Below the pieces are notes generated by a model, which saw nothing but the letters and a program-made list of their open reading frames with translations, made no database searches and was not told the origin of the DNA. Both the position numbers and the translations under genes were made by a program. Positions 53,005-62,847 of a stretch of DNA of 64,000 nucleotides are shown here, in pieces. This DNA is from Haloferula luteola (lineage in GTDB: Bacteria; Verrucomicrobiota; Verrucomicrobiia; Verrucomicrobiales; Akkermansiaceae): NCBI RefSeq assembly GCF_014201715.1, contig NZ_JACHFD010000005.1, positions 62,001 to 126,000 of the forward strand, read 5' to 3'. Each line of letters starts with the position of its first letter. Position 1 is the stretch's first letter.

Positions 53005-53313
53005 ATGGAAAACCAAAAGATCCGCATCCGCCTCCGGGCTTTCGATCATCGTGCCATCGATCGCTCCGCCCAGGAGATTGTCGAGACCGCCAAGCGCACC
53101 GGCGCCAAGGTGGCGGGTCCGATTCCGCTTCCGACTCGCATCGAGAAGTTCTCGGTGAACCGCTCGGTCCACGTGAACAAGAAGTCCGCAGAGCAGTTCG
53201 AAATCCGCACGCACAAGCGCGTGTTGGACATCGTTGACCCGACCGCCCGCACGGTGGATGAGCTGAAGAAGCTCAACCTGCCCGCTGGTGTGGACATCGC
53301 GATCCGCATCTGA
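53005..53313 (+). CDS. rpsJ: 30S ribosomal protein S10
   Basis: 102 residues. Blocks [40 protein letters not shown] and [20 protein letters not shown] are typical. Part of the 30S head and, as NusE, of antitermination complexes. Confidence 0.98.
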   Translation: MENQKIRIRLRAFDHRAIDRSAQEIVETAKRTGAKVAGPIPLPTRIEKFSVNRSVHVNKKSAEQFEIRTHKRVLDIVDPTARTVDELKKLNLPAGVDIAIRI

Positions 53314-53365
53314 GTTAGCCCCTGAAATCACCCATCTCTTTCAATCTCCAATTTTCCCACTAGCC

Positions 53366-54001
53366 ATGTCTCTCGGACTACTCGGAAAGAAACTCGGCAT
53401 GACCCGTCTGTTTGACGAGGAAAGCCAGTCCATGATCCCCGTCACGGTGATCGAAGTCGGCGGTAATGAAATCGTGCAAACCAAGACCGTTGAAAAGGAC
53501 GGCTACAGCGCGGTGCAAGTCGGCTACGATGACAAAAAGGAGTTCCGCGTCGGTAAGCCGGCCCTCGGACACTTCAAAAAGCACGGAGCTTCTCCAAAAT
53601 ACAAGGTGCAGGAATTCCGCTTCGCCGAAGGCGAAGAAGTTCCCGCCGAGCATCCTGGTGCTGCGCTGTTCGAAGCGGGTCAATGGATCGATGTGATCGG
53701 AACGACCAAGGGTCGCGGTTTCCAGGGTGCCGTGAAGCGCCACGGATTCGGCGGTCTCAAGCAGACTCACGGTTCGATGATGCACCGCCGGACGGGCGCC
53801 ATCGCCGCGGGCTCGACCCCGGGCCGCGTCTGGAAAAATCAAAAGATGCCCGGGCACATGGGCACCGATCGCCGCACGGTTCAGAACCTCAAGGTGGTTG
53901 CTGTCCGTGCCGAGGACAATGTGATCCTCGTCTCGGGTGCCGTCCCTGGCCACAAGGGAGCCTACGTCACCGTCCGCCCCGCCAAGAAGAAGACTGCCTG
54001 A
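53366..54001 (+). CDS. rplC: 50S ribosomal protein L3
   Basis: 211 residues from MSLGLLGKKLGMTRLFDEES. The central GTTKGRGFQGAVKRHGFGG and the GSTPGRVWKNQKMPGHMG block near the peptidyl-transferase centre are intact. Confidence 0.97.
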   Translation: MSLGLLGKKLGMTRLFDEESQSMIPVTVIEVGGNEIVQTKTVEKDGYSAVQVGYDDKKEFRVGKPALGHFKKHGASPKYKVQEFRFAEGEEVPAEHPGAALFEAGQWIDVIGTTKGRGFQGAVKRHGFGGLKQTHGSMMHRRTGAIAAGSTPGRVWKNQKMPGHMGTDRRTVQNLKVVAVRAEDNVILVSGAVPGHKGAYVTVRPAKKKTA

Positions 54002-54034
54002 TTCTCGATCCGGCGAAACCATTGCTAAACGACC

Positions 54035-54643
54035 ATGTCTGCCAAAGTTTTCACTGCTGACGACGCCAAGGCCGCCAAGATCACGCTGGCCGAGGAAGGC
54101 AAGGGCTCCCAGGCCGTGCACGACCTCGTGACTGCCTACCGCGCCAACCGCCGCTCCGGCTCCGCGAACACCAAAACCCGTGGTGAAGTCCGCGGGAACA
54201 ACAAGAAGATCTACCGCCAGAAGGGCACGGGTAACGCTCGTCACGGCGATAAGCGCGCCCCGATTTTCGTCGGAGGTGGTGTGGTCTTCGGACCGAAGCC
54301 TCGCGACTACTCCAAGAAGGTGACCAAGAATACCCGTCGCCTCGCCTTGCGCCGCGTGCTCGCTGATCTCATCGCTGAAGGCACCCTCAAGGTGCTGCCT
54401 TCCTTCTCCATCGCTGATGGCAAAACTAAGTCCTTTGTCTCGACGGTTTCCTCCGAAGCCGATCCGAAGAAGGTGCTGCTGGTCGCCAAAAGCTTCGACG
54501 ACGCCACTTACCTCGCCGCTCGCAACGTCGGTTGGGCCCAGCTGGTCACCGCCGACAGCGTCAACGTGGAAGAGCTCCTCCATGCCAATACCGTGCTCCT
54601 CGTTGAGGATGCGCTGGAAACCCTCGCTACCCGCACCGCCTGA
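54035..54643 (+). CDS. rplD: 50S ribosomal protein L4
   Basis: 202 residues. The tunnel-loop block TKTRGEVRGNNKKIYRQKGT followed by GNARHGDKRAPIFVGGG is typical. L4 lines the exit tunnel and in many bacteria represses the S10 operon. Confidence 0.96.
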   Translation: MSAKVFTADDAKAAKITLAEEGKGSQAVHDLVTAYRANRRSGSANTKTRGEVRGNNKKIYRQKGTGNARHGDKRAPIFVGGGVVFGPKPRDYSKKVTKNTRRLALRRVLADLIAEGTLKVLPSFSIADGKTKSFVSTVSSEADPKKVLLVAKSFDDATYLAARNVGWAQLVTADSVNVEELLHANTVLLVEDALETLATRTA

Positions 54644-54666
54644 AGCCCTATCCGCTGAAACGCGCC

Positions 54667-54951
54667 ATGAAAGACCTTTACCAAGTCATCAAGAACGTCC
54701 GTGTCTCGGAGAAGGCCACGATGCTCAACGAGCTGAACAACGAGGTTGTTCTCGAAGTGGATCGCCGGGCCAACAAGATCGAGATCGCCCAGGCCGTTGA
54801 AAAGGTCCTCGGCAAGAAAGTCGAGGCCGTCCGCACCCTCAACCAGTGTGGAAAGCTGAAGCGCCAGCGTCGTGCCGACGCCGGTCGCACCGCCCACTGG
54901 AAAAAGGCCATCGTCCGCCTCAAGGAGGGCGAAACCCTCGACCTCGTCTAA
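54667..54951 (+). CDS. rplW: 50S ribosomal protein L23
   Basis: 94 residues. Blocks DLYQVIKNVRVSEKATML and FEVDRRANKIEI-like VVLEVDRRANKIEIAQAVEK are typical. It lies at the tunnel exit and docks SRP and trigger factor. Confidence 0.95.
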   Translation: MKDLYQVIKNVRVSEKATMLNELNNEVVLEVDRRANKIEIAQAVEKVLGKKVEAVRTLNQCGKLKRQRRADAGRTAHWKKAIVRLKEGETLDLV

Positions 54952-54995
54952 TTCACCATTTCACCCGCTTTCCAAGCGCAACACCCTAACGAGCC

Positions 54996-55838
54996 ATGTC
55001 TCTCAAGGAGTTCAAACCCCACACGCCGCCACAGCGCTACAAGGTGCTTCCGGGCTTCGACGAAATCACCAAGAAGTCGCCGGAGAAGTCGTTGCTGACC
55101 CCGCTCAAAAAGAGCGGTGGCCGGAACAACACCGGACGCATCACCACCCGCCACATCGGCGGTGGTCACAAGCGCCACTATCGTCTGGTCGACTTCAAGC
55201 GCCGCAAGCATGACGTCGCCGCCGAAGTTCTCGGCATCGAATACGATCCGAACCGTACCTGCCGGATCGCCCTCATCCAATATGAGGACGGCCAAAAGAG
55301 CTACATCCTGGCTCCTGTCGGTCTTGAGGTTGGTGCTAAGGTTGTGGCCGGCGAATCCGCCGCTCCCAAGCCTGGCAATTCTCTGCCGCTTTCGAAGGTT
55401 CCTCTCGGCACCGCGATCCACAACATCGAGTTGGTTCCTGGATCCGGTGGCAAGGTGGCACGCGCCGCCGGTCAGCAAGCCATCCTCTCCAACCGCGATG
55501 GGGAATGGGCGCTGGTCAAGATGCCTTCCGGCGAAATCCGCCGCTTCAATGCCCGGTGCTACTGCACCGTGGGTCAGGTCGGAAACCGCGATCACATGAA
55601 CGAGGTTTCGGGCAAGGCTGGCCGCACCCGTTGGCAGGGCACCCGCCCGACCGTCCGCGGGATGTGCATGAACCCTGTCGACCACCCGAACGGTGGTGGT
55701 GAGGGTAAGTCGAAGTCCGGTGGTGGTCGTCAGCACCTTCTCAGCCCCTGGGGCCACGCGAAGGGCGAAAAGACCCGCAACCCGAAAAAGCCGACCAGCA
55801 CCTTCATTGTCGAGCGCCGCAAGAACAAGAAGCGCTGA
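54996..55838 (+). CDS. rplB: 50S ribosomal protein L2
   Basis: 280 residues. Blocks [48 protein letters not shown] and the key [17 protein letters not shown] with the conserved His near the catalytic centre are present. Confidence 0.98.
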   Translation: MSLKEFKPHTPPQRYKVLPGFDEITKKSPEKSLLTPLKKSGGRNNTGRITTRHIGGGHKRHYRLVDFKRRKHDVAAEVLGIEYDPNRTCRIALIQYEDGQKSYILAPVGLEVGAKVVAGESAAPKPGNSLPLSKVPLGTAIHNIELVPGSGGKVARAAGQQAILSNRDGEWALVKMPSGEIRRFNARCYCTVGQVGNRDHMNEVSGKAGRTRWQGTRPTVRGMCMNPVDHPNGGGEGKSKSGGGRQHLLSPWGHAKGEKTRNPKKPTSTFIVERRKNKKR

Positions 55839-55863
55839 GCCTAAACTTAGACCTTAAGAAGCC

Positions 55864-56133
55864 ATGCCCCGTTCTCTCAAGAAAGGCCCGTTTGTCGATC
55901 AGAAGCTGCTCGTCAAGATCGATAAGGCCGTCGAAACCAACGACAAGAAGCCGATCAAGACCTGGAGCCGCAAGTCGATGATCACACCCGACTTTGTCGG
56001 ACTCAACTTCTCGGTCCACAACGGCAAAACCTTTGTTCCGGTGTATGTCACCGAAAACATGGTGGGCCACAAACTGGGTGAATTTGCACCGACCCGTATC
56101 TTCCGTGCTCACGGAGGTATCGGTAAGAAGTAA
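55864..56133 (+). CDS. rpsS: 30S ribosomal protein S19
   Basis: 89 residues. [20 protein letters not shown] and [20 protein letters not shown], then [16 protein letters not shown] are typical. It is followed by an unrelated secreted-protein gene instead of rplV. Confidence 0.98.
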   Translation: MPRSLKKGPFVDQKLLVKIDKAVETNDKKPIKTWSRKSMITPDFVGLNFSVHNGKTFVPVYVTENMVGHKLGEFAPTRIFRAHGGIGKK

Positions 56134-56166
56134 TCCCTGAGTTTTCGGTCAACGGTCCGCATCTCC

Positions 56167-56877
56167 ATGAAACTTTCCTCCACGACCCTTTTGGCTCCCG
56201 CTGCGCTTGCGCTGCTGGTGGGTCCGGTCGTGGGGCAGGGGAGCGATGCGGACCAACTCCAGGGCATCATCGCCCAGCTCCAGACCGAGAACCAAACCCT
56301 CCGGGATTCCCTCGCCGCTGCCAATCGCGCGGAAAAGGAAGCATCGGAACAACTGGCGGAGATCCGGATCCGCCTCAATGCCATGGGTGGGAGTCTCCTC
56401 GAAGGAGGGGACCAGCGCCTTCTCGACGCGGTTTCCGACCGCATTCTTCTCGAGGAGCGAAACACTCAGCTTGAAACTTCGGCCAGTGGATTCTCCGCAG
56501 CCGTCACGGAATACCTCCGCCAGGCGGTGGCTTCCGACCCTCAGGCGCGACTTCGTGTCGAATCCGCCATGAGAGAGCTTGACGTCGTCCTCGGACTGCG
56601 CCACAAGCCCGCCCCCGCCGCTCAGGCGTCCGGCACGGCCAACCGTGCCAACGTGATGAGCATCGATTCGGAGAGTGGTCTTCTCGTCCTCAATGTGGGG
56701 GAGAAGCAGCAGACCCGGATCGGATCCACCTATCGCCTCTACCGGGGCGACCAGCCCTATGGCACCGCCATCATCGCCGATGTTCGATCGACGATCGCCG
56801 GTGCCTTCGTCGAATCGCTCGAGCCCGGAACGGGTGGCGTGCGTGTCGGCGACCTTGCCCTTCTCGAAACCGAATAA
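56167..56877 (+). CDS. Secreted coiled-coil protein inserted between rpsS and rplV
   Basis: 236 residues. The signal peptide is clear (MKLSSTTLLAPAALALLVGP, then VVGQG). A coiled coil of about 100 residues follows (LQTENQTLRDSLAAANRAEK). The C-terminal domain (about 155-236) is beta-rich: VMSIDSESGLLVLNVGEKQQ, STYRLYRGDQPYGTAIIADV and GGVRVGDLALLE. That pattern is known from hypothetical exported proteins of the PVC group. It lies 33 bp after rpsS and 37 bp before rplV, in the same direction, so it should be co-transcribed with ribosomal genes. Confidence 0.75.
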   Translation: MKLSSTTLLAPAALALLVGPVVGQGSDADQLQGIIAQLQTENQTLRDSLAAANRAEKEASEQLAEIRIRLNAMGGSLLEGGDQRLLDAVSDRILLEERNTQLETSASGFSAAVTEYLRQAVASDPQARLRVESAMRELDVVLGLRHKPAPAAQASGTANRANVMSIDSESGLLVLNVGEKQQTRIGSTYRLYRGDQPYGTAIIADVRSTIAGAFVESLEPGTGGVRVGDLALLETE

Positions 56878-56914
56878 CCGCACAGGCCCAGCCAACCCTT
56901 CACCTTCAACTCCG

Positions 56915-57301
56915 ATGGAAGTCAAGAGCACCAGCAAATTCGTCCGCGTCTCGCCGAAGAAGGCACGTGACGTGGCGCGCGAGATCCAGGGTCTCCCTGT
57001 TTCCGCCGCCCTCGATATCCTCGCCTTCACTCCGAAGAAGGCGGCCTTCCTGATCAACAAGACGCTTAAGACCGCTGTGGCGGATGCGGAGAACAACTTC
57101 TCGCTGAATGCCGATGACCTTGTGGTCAAAGAAGCGGTGATCGGTGCAGGTCCGGTTCTCAAGCGTTTCCAACCTCGGGCCCGTGGGTCCGCCGGTGCCA
57201 TCCTCAAGCGCACCAGCCATATTTTCATCACGCTTTCCGAAGCTCCGGAAGCAGCTCCGAAGAAAAAGCGGGTCAACGTGTCCGCCAAAGCCAACGCCTG
57301 A
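56915..57301 (+). CDS. rplV: 50S ribosomal protein L22
   Basis: 128 residues from MEVKSTSKFVRVSPKKARDV. AFTPKKAAFLINKTLKTAVA and the hairpin GPVLKRFQPRARGSAGAILK, then RTSHIFITL are typical. A longer start is possible but would overlap the previous gene. Confidence 0.96.
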   Translation: MEVKSTSKFVRVSPKKARDVAREIQGLPVSAALDILAFTPKKAAFLINKTLKTAVADAENNFSLNADDLVVKEAVIGAGPVLKRFQPRARGSAGAILKRTSHIFITLSEAPEAAPKKKRVNVSAKANA

Positions 57302-57326
57302 TCCCGTCTAATAACTCACTCTCGCT

Positions 57327-58028
57327 ATGGGCCAGAAAGTCAACCCCATCGGATTCCGTCTCGCCGTCAATAAAGACTGGCGCTCGAAGTGGTACGCCTC
57401 CGGCAAGGACTACGCCGAGAAGCTTCACGAAGACCTGCGCATCCGGAAGTATCTGAAGGATCGCCTCCAATTCGCCGCTCTCTCGAAGGTCGTCATCGAG
57501 CGCGCCTGGGCCAGCGTCCGTGTCACCCTCCACACCTCTCGTCCGGGTTTGATCATCGGTCGTAAGGGTTCGGAGATCGAGCGCATGACCAACGACCTTG
57601 CCAAGATCTGCAAGAACTCGAACGTCAAGATCGACATCGTCGAGATCCGCAAGCCGGAACTGGATGCACAGTTGGTCGCTGAGCAGGTGGCGGTGCAACT
57701 TGAGCGCCGGATCTCGTTCCGCCGCGCCATGAAGCGCGCGGTGCAAACCACCATGGATTTCGGTGCTGATGGCATCCGTATCCGCTGCGCTGGCCGCCTC
57801 GGTGGTGCTGACATCGCGCGTGCTGAGTGGTACCGCGAGGGCAAAGTGCCGCTGCAAACGCTTCGTGTCCCTCTCGACTACGGATTTGCTGAAGCCCGCA
57901 CCGTCTACGGCGTCATTGGCGTCAAGTGCTGGGTGAACAAGAAGGAGGAGGCCGAGCGTGCCCCCTCGCCGAACCAAGAGCGTCGTCCCCGTCGCCGGAA
58001 CAACTCGGCCCCTGCTGGCCAAGCCTGA
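57327..58028 (+). CDS. rpsC: 30S ribosomal protein S3
   Basis: 233 residues. MGQKVNPIGFRLAVNKDWRS, the KH domain block PGLIIGRKGSEIERMTNDLA, and GADIARAEWYREGKVPLQTL are typical. A basic end (QERRPRRRNN) follows. Confidence 0.98.
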   Translation: MGQKVNPIGFRLAVNKDWRSKWYASGKDYAEKLHEDLRIRKYLKDRLQFAALSKVVIERAWASVRVTLHTSRPGLIIGRKGSEIERMTNDLAKICKNSNVKIDIVEIRKPELDAQLVAEQVAVQLERRISFRRAMKRAVQTTMDFGADGIRIRCAGRLGGADIARAEWYREGKVPLQTLRVPLDYGFAEARTVYGVIGVKCWVNKKEEAERAPSPNQERRPRRRNNSAPAGQA

Positions 58029-58064
58029 ATCTGAACATCTAACTCATTTTAGGAGGACCCTGTC

Positions 58065-58484
58065 ATGCCTTTGATGCCCAAACGCACGAAGTTCCGGAAG
58101 TCTCACCGTGGAAGCCGCGCCGGCAATGCGCAGCGCGGCACCACCGTCGCTTTCGGTGACTTCGGTCTCCAGTGCCTCGGCCGCGGCTGGATGACCAACC
58201 GCCAGATTGAAGCCTGCCGTATCGCCATCAACCGTTACCTCAAGCGTAAGGGTAAGGTGTGGATCCGGATCTTCCCTCACAAGTCGATCACCTCGCGTCC
58301 TCCTGAAACCCGGATGGGTAAGGGTAAGGGTGCTGTCGATGCCTGGGTGGCTGTGGTTCGCCCTGGTAATATGCTCTTCGAAGTCGCCGGCGTGCCGGAA
58401 TCCCAAGCTCGCGAAGCCATGCGCCTCGCCTCTTACAAGCTGGGTGTTCCGACCCGTTTCGTCGTCCGCAACCCCCACGCCTGA
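58065..58484 (+). CDS. rplP: 50S ribosomal protein L16
   Basis: 139 residues. [20 protein letters not shown] and the block [20 protein letters not shown], then [16 protein letters not shown] are typical. A full Shine-Dalgarno (AGGAGG at about 58051) fixes the start, a rare clear case in this cluster. Confidence 0.97.
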   Translation: MPLMPKRTKFRKSHRGSRAGNAQRGTTVAFGDFGLQCLGRGWMTNRQIEACRIAINRYLKRKGKVWIRIFPHKSITSRPPETRMGKGKGAVDAWVAVVRPGNMLFEVAGVPESQAREAMRLASYKLGVPTRFVVRNPHA

Positions 58485-58491
58485 TCCAACC

Positions 58492-58692
58492 ATGGCTACG
58501 ACCAAGAAACATCCTTTCGCCGAGCTCACTGCCAAGGAGCTGGAGGCCAAGATTCGTGATCTCAAGGAAGAATCCTTCGCTCTGCGCTTGCAAAAAGCGA
58601 CGGGTCAGCTTGAGAACACCGCCCGCATCCGCACCGTCCGTCGCGATCTCGCCCGGGCTATGACTTTCCTCAACGCCCGCCAAGAGGCCTGA
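58492..58692 (+). CDS. rpmC: 50S ribosomal protein L29
   Basis: 66 residues from the ATG at 58492. Blocks FAELTAKELEAKIRDLKEES and ARIRTVRRDLARAMTFLNAR are typical. It lies 7 bp after rplP. Confidence 0.95.
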   Translation: MATTKKHPFAELTAKELEAKIRDLKEESFALRLQKATGQLENTARIRTVRRDLARAMTFLNARQEA

Positions 58693-58718
58693 ATCCCTAG
58701 CCATTTGATCTCCCAGCC

Positions 58719-58988
58719 ATGAGCGAGACCCAACAGGACTCCCGTCCGCACATCCGCAAGACCCGCGTCGGCGTCGTGGTTTCTGACAAGATGGATAAAA
58801 CCATCGTTGTCGAACACGTGGCACGCGTTCCGCACCCGCAGTTCAAGAAGATCGTCAAGCGCTCCAAGAAGTACTACGTGCATGACGAAGATGGTGTCGC
58901 CAAGATCGGTGACAAAGTTCGCATCGTCGAGACTCGGCCGATGTCGAAGAGCAAGCGCTGGAAGGTGGCCGAAGTTCTCAGCCACTAA
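58719..58988 (+). CDS. rpsQ: 30S ribosomal protein S17
   Basis: 89 residues. [40 protein letters not shown] and [15 protein letters not shown] are typical. Confidence 0.97.
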   Translation: MSETQQDSRPHIRKTRVGVVVSDKMDKTIVVEHVARVPHPQFKKIVKRSKKYYVHDEDGVAKIGDKVRIVETRPMSKSKRWKVAEVLSH

Positions 58989-59026
58989 TCCAACTAGGAT
59001 CCTTAGACTCCAACCACTTTTCAGCC

Positions 59027-59392
59027 ATGATTCAGATGGAATCCCTCGTCTCGGTCGCCGACAACACCGGTGCCCGTTCCGCCAAGATGATCGGTGTTCT
59101 CGGAACCCGCTCCCGCGTTGCCAACGTGGGTGATATCATCACTGCCCACATCCGTGACTCGATCCCGACCGCTTCGGTCAAGAAGGGTTCCGTGGTCAAG
59201 GCCGTGGTCGTTCGCACTGCGGCACCGATTCGTCGCGCCGATGGTTCGGTGTTGCGATTCGACAACAACGCCATTGTCGTCATCGACAAGGACAACAACC
59301 CCAAGGGAACCCGTATTTTCGGACCGGTTGCCCGTGAACTTCGCGAAAAGCAGTTCATGAAAATCGTGTCCCTCGCTCCCGAGGTTCTCTAA
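59027..59392 (+). CDS. rplN: 50S ribosomal protein L14
   Basis: 121 residues. [20 protein letters not shown] and [20 protein letters not shown], then [20 protein letters not shown] are typical. Confidence 0.98.
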   Translation: MIQMESLVSVADNTGARSAKMIGVLGTRSRVANVGDIITAHIRDSIPTASVKKGSVVKAVVVRTAAPIRRADGSVLRFDNNAIVVIDKDNNPKGTRIFGPVARELREKQFMKIVSLAPEVL

Positions 59393-59412
59393 CTTTCAAC
59401 CACCGAAATTTC

Positions 59413-59637
59413 ATGAAATCTCACGTCAAAAAGGGTGATGAGGTCGAAGTCATCTCCGGCGGCAGCAAAGGCAAGCGCGGCAAGGTTCTTTCCGTCAATG
59501 CCAAGAAGCAGCAAGTCGTGGTTGAAGGCGCCCGCACCATGAAAAAGGCCATTCGCCGGTCCGAACAGAATCCCGATGGTGGGATCGTCGACCAGGATGG
59601 ACCGATCCACCTTTCCAATGTGAAAAAACTGGGCTGA
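59413..59637 (+). CDS. rplX: 50S ribosomal protein L24
   Basis: 74 residues. The KOW motif [20 protein letters not shown], then [17 protein letters not shown] is clear. At 74 residues it is shorter than most L24, lacking the usual tail. Confidence 0.95.
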   Translation: MKSHVKKGDEVEVISGGSKGKRGKVLSVNAKKQQVVVEGARTMKKAIRRSEQNPDGGIVDQDGPIHLSNVKKLG

Positions 59638-59705
59638 GTCGGCTTGCCGACCCCGCCCGCGCTTAAGCGCAACGAGCAAAACCAGCGCTGACCCGCTAAA
59701 ACAAC

Positions 59706-60284
59706 ATGAGCACCCCAGTCCTGCTACAACACTACAAGGATAAGGTTGTGCCGGCTCTCAACGAGAAGCACGGCTACACCAATCCCCACCAAGTGCCCCA
59801 GCTTGAGAAGATCGTCGTGACTTCCTGCATGGGCAAGGCCCCCGACCGGAAGGTCGCGGTGGATGACGCTGTTTCCGAGATCGCCAAGATCACCGGACAA
59901 AAGCCTTCGATCACCTTCTCGAAGAAGGCAGTTGCCAACTTCAAGCTCCGTGCGGGTGAGCCGCTCGGTGCTCGCGTCACCCTCCGCGGTGAGCGCATGT
60001 GGGAGTTCCTCTACCGTTTCATCAACATCACCTCGCCGAACATCCGCGACTTCCGTGGCATCGGCTCGAAGGGATTTGATGGCCGCGGCAACTATGCTGT
60101 CGGTTTCGCCGACCAGTCGATTTTCCCGGAAATCGAGCTCGATCAAATCAAGCGCCAGATCGGTTTCGACCTGATCTTCGTGACCACCGCCAAGACGGAT
60201 GCCGAAGGCAAGTCGCTCCTTTCCGAGCTCGGCCTGCCGTTCCGTGACACCGCCAAGGCCGCCGAAGAAGGTGCCGCCGCCTGA
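59706..60284 (+). CDS. rplE: 50S ribosomal protein L5
   Basis: 192 residues. NPHQVPQLEKIVVTSCMGKA, SEIAKITGQKPSITFSKKAV and FRGIGSKGFDGRGNYAVGFA are typical. It binds 5S rRNA. rpsN would normally follow, but rpsH does. Confidence 0.98.
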   Translation: MSTPVLLQHYKDKVVPALNEKHGYTNPHQVPQLEKIVVTSCMGKAPDRKVAVDDAVSEIAKITGQKPSITFSKKAVANFKLRAGEPLGARVTLRGERMWEFLYRFINITSPNIRDFRGIGSKGFDGRGNYAVGFADQSIFPEIELDQIKRQIGFDLIFVTTAKTDAEGKSLLSELGLPFRDTAKAAEEGAAA

Positions 60285-60308
60285 ACGACCCCGAACCGAT
60301 AGATTACC

Positions 60309-60707
60309 ATGGCTGTTCTTTCAGACCCCATTTCCGATTTCCTGACCCGTTTCAAAAACTGCTGCCGGGCGGGTAACGAGGAATTCACCGCTCCTTACTC
60401 CCGGATCAAGGCGGACATCGCCAAGATTCTTCAGGAAGAAGGTTACATCTGGAACTACGAGGTCGTTACGACCGGTAAGTTCCCCGAAATCAAGGTGAAG
60501 GCCCGCTATGTCGATGGTCGCCCCGTGCTGACCGACCTCAAGCGTGTTTCCAAGCCAGGCCGCCGGGTTTACTCCGGCTCGGAAGACATCCCTCGCGTCC
60601 TCAATGGACTCGGCATCGCGATCGTGTCCACCTCGAAAGGGGTGATGTCCGGTGCCACCGCCAAGCGCTCCAAGCTGGGCGGCGAGATCATCGCCAACGT
60701 TTGGTAA
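60309..60707 (+). CDS. rpsH: 30S ribosomal protein S8
   Basis: 132 residues. VLSDPISDFLTRFKNCCRAG and RVSKPGRRVYSGSEDIPRVL, then GIAIVSTSKGVMSGATAKRS are typical. Confidence 0.98.
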   Translation: MAVLSDPISDFLTRFKNCCRAGNEEFTAPYSRIKADIAKILQEEGYIWNYEVVTTGKFPEIKVKARYVDGRPVLTDLKRVSKPGRRVYSGSEDIPRVLNGLGIAIVSTSKGVMSGATAKRSKLGGEIIANVW

Positions 60708-60735
60708 ACCCCAACCCGAGAAAGGAAATAGAACC

Positions 60736-61275
60736 ATGTCACGAGTTGGATTGAAGCCCATTTCCCTTCCCGAAAAGGTGAAGGTGAGTGTGAGCGGAAG
60801 CACCGTTCAAGTCGAAGGCCCGAAGGGCAAGCTCGACTTCGCCCTCCCGCAGGGCATTCATGTGAAGGAGGAAGATGGCTCTGTGGTTGTCTCCCGCGCC
60901 ACTGAGCAGCGCGAGCACCGCGCGCTTCACGGCACCGTTCGCAGCATCGTCAACAACATGATCACCGGCGTCAGCCAGGGCTTCATCAAGGAGCTGGAGA
61001 TTCAAGGTGTGGGTATGCGTGCCGCAGTCAAGGGCCAGGATCTTGACCTGTCGCTTGGTAAGTCCCACCCGATTCTTCACCCGATCCCGGCCGATCTGAC
61101 GGTCAGTGTTGCTGACAACACCAAGATCAAGGTCGAAGGCATCGATAAGCAAAAGGTCGGTCAATTCGCAGCCGAAGTCCGCGGTTACTACCCGCCGGAA
61201 CCCTACAAGGGCAAGGGTGTTCGCTACGCAGGCGAGCGCGTGCGCCGTAAGGAAGGTAAGAGCGTCGGCAAATAA
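60736..61275 (+). CDS. rplF: 50S ribosomal protein L6
   Basis: 179 residues from [20 protein letters not shown], fixed by the nearby AGAAAGG. Blocks [20 protein letters not shown], and [20 protein letters not shown] are typical. Confidence 0.97.
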   Translation: MSRVGLKPISLPEKVKVSVSGSTVQVEGPKGKLDFALPQGIHVKEEDGSVVVSRATEQREHRALHGTVRSIVNNMITGVSQGFIKELEIQGVGMRAAVKGQDLDLSLGKSHPILHPIPADLTVSVADNTKIKVEGIDKQKVGQFAAEVRGYYPPEPYKGKGVRYAGERVRRKEGKSVGK

Positions 61276-61298
61276 CACTCCGCAACCGCCCCAACATC

Positions 61299-61655
61299 AT
61301 GAGTCAAATCAAACGCAAGGAAGTGCGCCGCCGGATTCACAAGCGGATCCGCCGCAAGGTTGCCGGAACCGCCGATCGTCCGCGTCTGGCCGTGCATTAC
61401 TCGAACCAGCACATCTACGCCCAAGTGATCGACGATACCGCCGGTCGCACCCTGGCTTCCGCTTCGACGCTCGACAAGAGCGTGGAAACCAGCGCCTCGA
61501 ACGTTGTTTGCGCCACCTCGGTGGGCAAGCTGATCGCCGAGCGTGCCAAGGAAGCCAACGTCAGCGCCGTGGTCTTCGACCGTGGCGGCCACCTGTATCA
61601 TGGCAAGATCAAGGCACTTGCCGAAGCAGCCCGGGAAGCCGGTCTCCAATTCTAA
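61299..61655 (+). CDS. rplR: 50S ribosomal protein L18
   Basis: 118 residues. [31 protein letters not shown] and [20 protein letters not shown] are typical. It binds 5S rRNA. Confidence 0.97.
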   Translation: MSQIKRKEVRRRIHKRIRRKVAGTADRPRLAVHYSNQHIYAQVIDDTAGRTLASASTLDKSVETSASNVVCATSVGKLIAERAKEANVSAVVFDRGGHLYHGKIKALAEAAREAGLQF

Positions 61656-61676
61656 TCTCCGACCGCGCATAACGTC

Positions 61677-62261
61677 ATGGTGACCACCAACGAAAATCCG
61701 TCCGCCTCTCATAACCGCCCGCCCCGCGAGGGTCGGGGTCGTGGACCGCGCCGCGAAGAGCGTCAACCCATTGAAGTTGACGGCAAGGAAGTGACCGAAA
61801 AGGTCGTCTTCATCAACCGCTGCGCCAAGGTCGTGAAAGGCGGCCGTCGCTTCAGCTTCTCCGCACTTGTCGTGATCGGCGACAAGGAAGGGAAGGTTGG
61901 CCTCGGCTTCGGCAAGGCGAATGAGGTCGCGGATGCCATCCGCAAGGCCAGCGAAGCGGGTCGCAAGTCTCTGGTGCTGATGAATATCGGCACTGAAGGC
62001 ACGATCCCTCACGAAATCTACGCCGAATACGGCGGCGGTAAGGTGCTTTTGAAGCCCGCCTCTCCCGGAACTGGGATCATCGCTGGCGGTGGCGTTCGCG
62101 CCGTCTGCGAGGCTGTCGGTATCCGCGACGTGCTGGCCAAGTCTCTTGGTTCAGCCAACCACGCGAATGTGGTGAAGGCGACGCTCAAGGCGCTTTCCCT
62201 GCTTCGCACTCGCGATCAGATCCTCGGCGCACGGGGCAAGAAGAAGGGGGAGTCGATCTAA
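61677..62261 (+). CDS. rpsE: 30S ribosomal protein S5
   Basis: 194 residues. A Pro/Arg-rich start ([16 protein letters not shown]) leads to the family's blocks [40 protein letters not shown] and [20 protein letters not shown]. rpmD, the usual next gene, is absent; rplO follows. Confidence 0.97.
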   Translation: MVTTNENPSASHNRPPREGRGRGPRREERQPIEVDGKEVTEKVVFINRCAKVVKGGRRFSFSALVVIGDKEGKVGLGFGKANEVADAIRKASEAGRKSLVLMNIGTEGTIPHEIYAEYGGGKVLLKPASPGTGIIAGGGVRAVCEAVGIRDVLAKSLGSANHANVVKATLKALSLLRTRDQILGARGKKKGESI

Positions 62262-62303
62262 TTTTCGATCGCACCTCGAACGTCCAACAGAGAACGTCGA
62301 ATT

Positions 62304-62747
62304 ATGAAACTTCACACTCTCAAGCCGAACAAGGGAGCCAAGCACCGGGTCAAGCGCCTCGGTTGCGGCGAAAGCTCCGGCCACGGCAAAACCTCCTGCA
62401 AGGGCAATAAGGGCCAAAAGGCTCGCTCCGGGGGTTCCGTCCGTCCGGGTTTCGAAGGTGGCCAGATGCCCCTTCACCGCCGTCTTCCCAAGAAGGGCTT
62501 CAATAACTTCAACTTCAAAACGAAGGTGTCTGTGGTCAATGTGGCCCAGCTCGAAAAGCTCTTCGAAGCCGGTGAAACGGTCAACGAAGAGGCCCTTCGT
62601 GCCAAGGGAGCCGTCAGTCGCCAATGCGATGTGGTCAAGGTTCTCGGTCAAGGTCAGCTGAGCAAGAAGCTGACGGTCACGGGCTGCACTGTCAGTGCTT
62701 CTGCCCGTGAGAAGATCGAGCAGGCAGGCGGTACCGTGGAAGGCTGA
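62304..62747 (+). CDS. rplO: 50S ribosomal protein L15
   Basis: 147 residues. MKLHTLKPNKGAKHRVKRLG, then GKTSCKGNKGQKARSGGSVR and FEGGQMPLHRRLPKKGF are typical. Confidence 0.97.
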   Translation: MKLHTLKPNKGAKHRVKRLGCGESSGHGKTSCKGNKGQKARSGGSVRPGFEGGQMPLHRRLPKKGFNNFNFKTKVSVVNVAQLEKLFEAGETVNEEALRAKGAVSRQCDVVKVLGQGQLSKKLTVTGCTVSASAREKIEQAGGTVEG

Positions 62748-62777
62748 TTCGTTCCACAGCCAAGAATGAATTCCAAA

Positions 62778-62809
62778 CGTCGAGGAAGCGCTTGCCCGCT
62801 TCCTCGACG
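62778..62809 (+). terminator. Strong hairpin between rplO and secY
   Basis: CGTCGAGGAAGCG (62778-62790) and CGCTTCCTCGACG (62797-62809) form a perfect 13-bp stem with a 6-base loop. A T-run (TCTTTTTTCC) lies 16 bases further. It may act as a partial terminator or attenuator that sets secY below the ribosomal genes. Confidence 0.65.
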
Positions 62810-62847
62810 CGTTTAAAAGAGCGCGTCTTTTTTCCAAATCCACCAAC

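Noticed and set aside
51966..54583. Long open frames antisense to fusA, rplC and rplD
   Set aside because: They overlap essential genes along their whole length and have no start or motif support.
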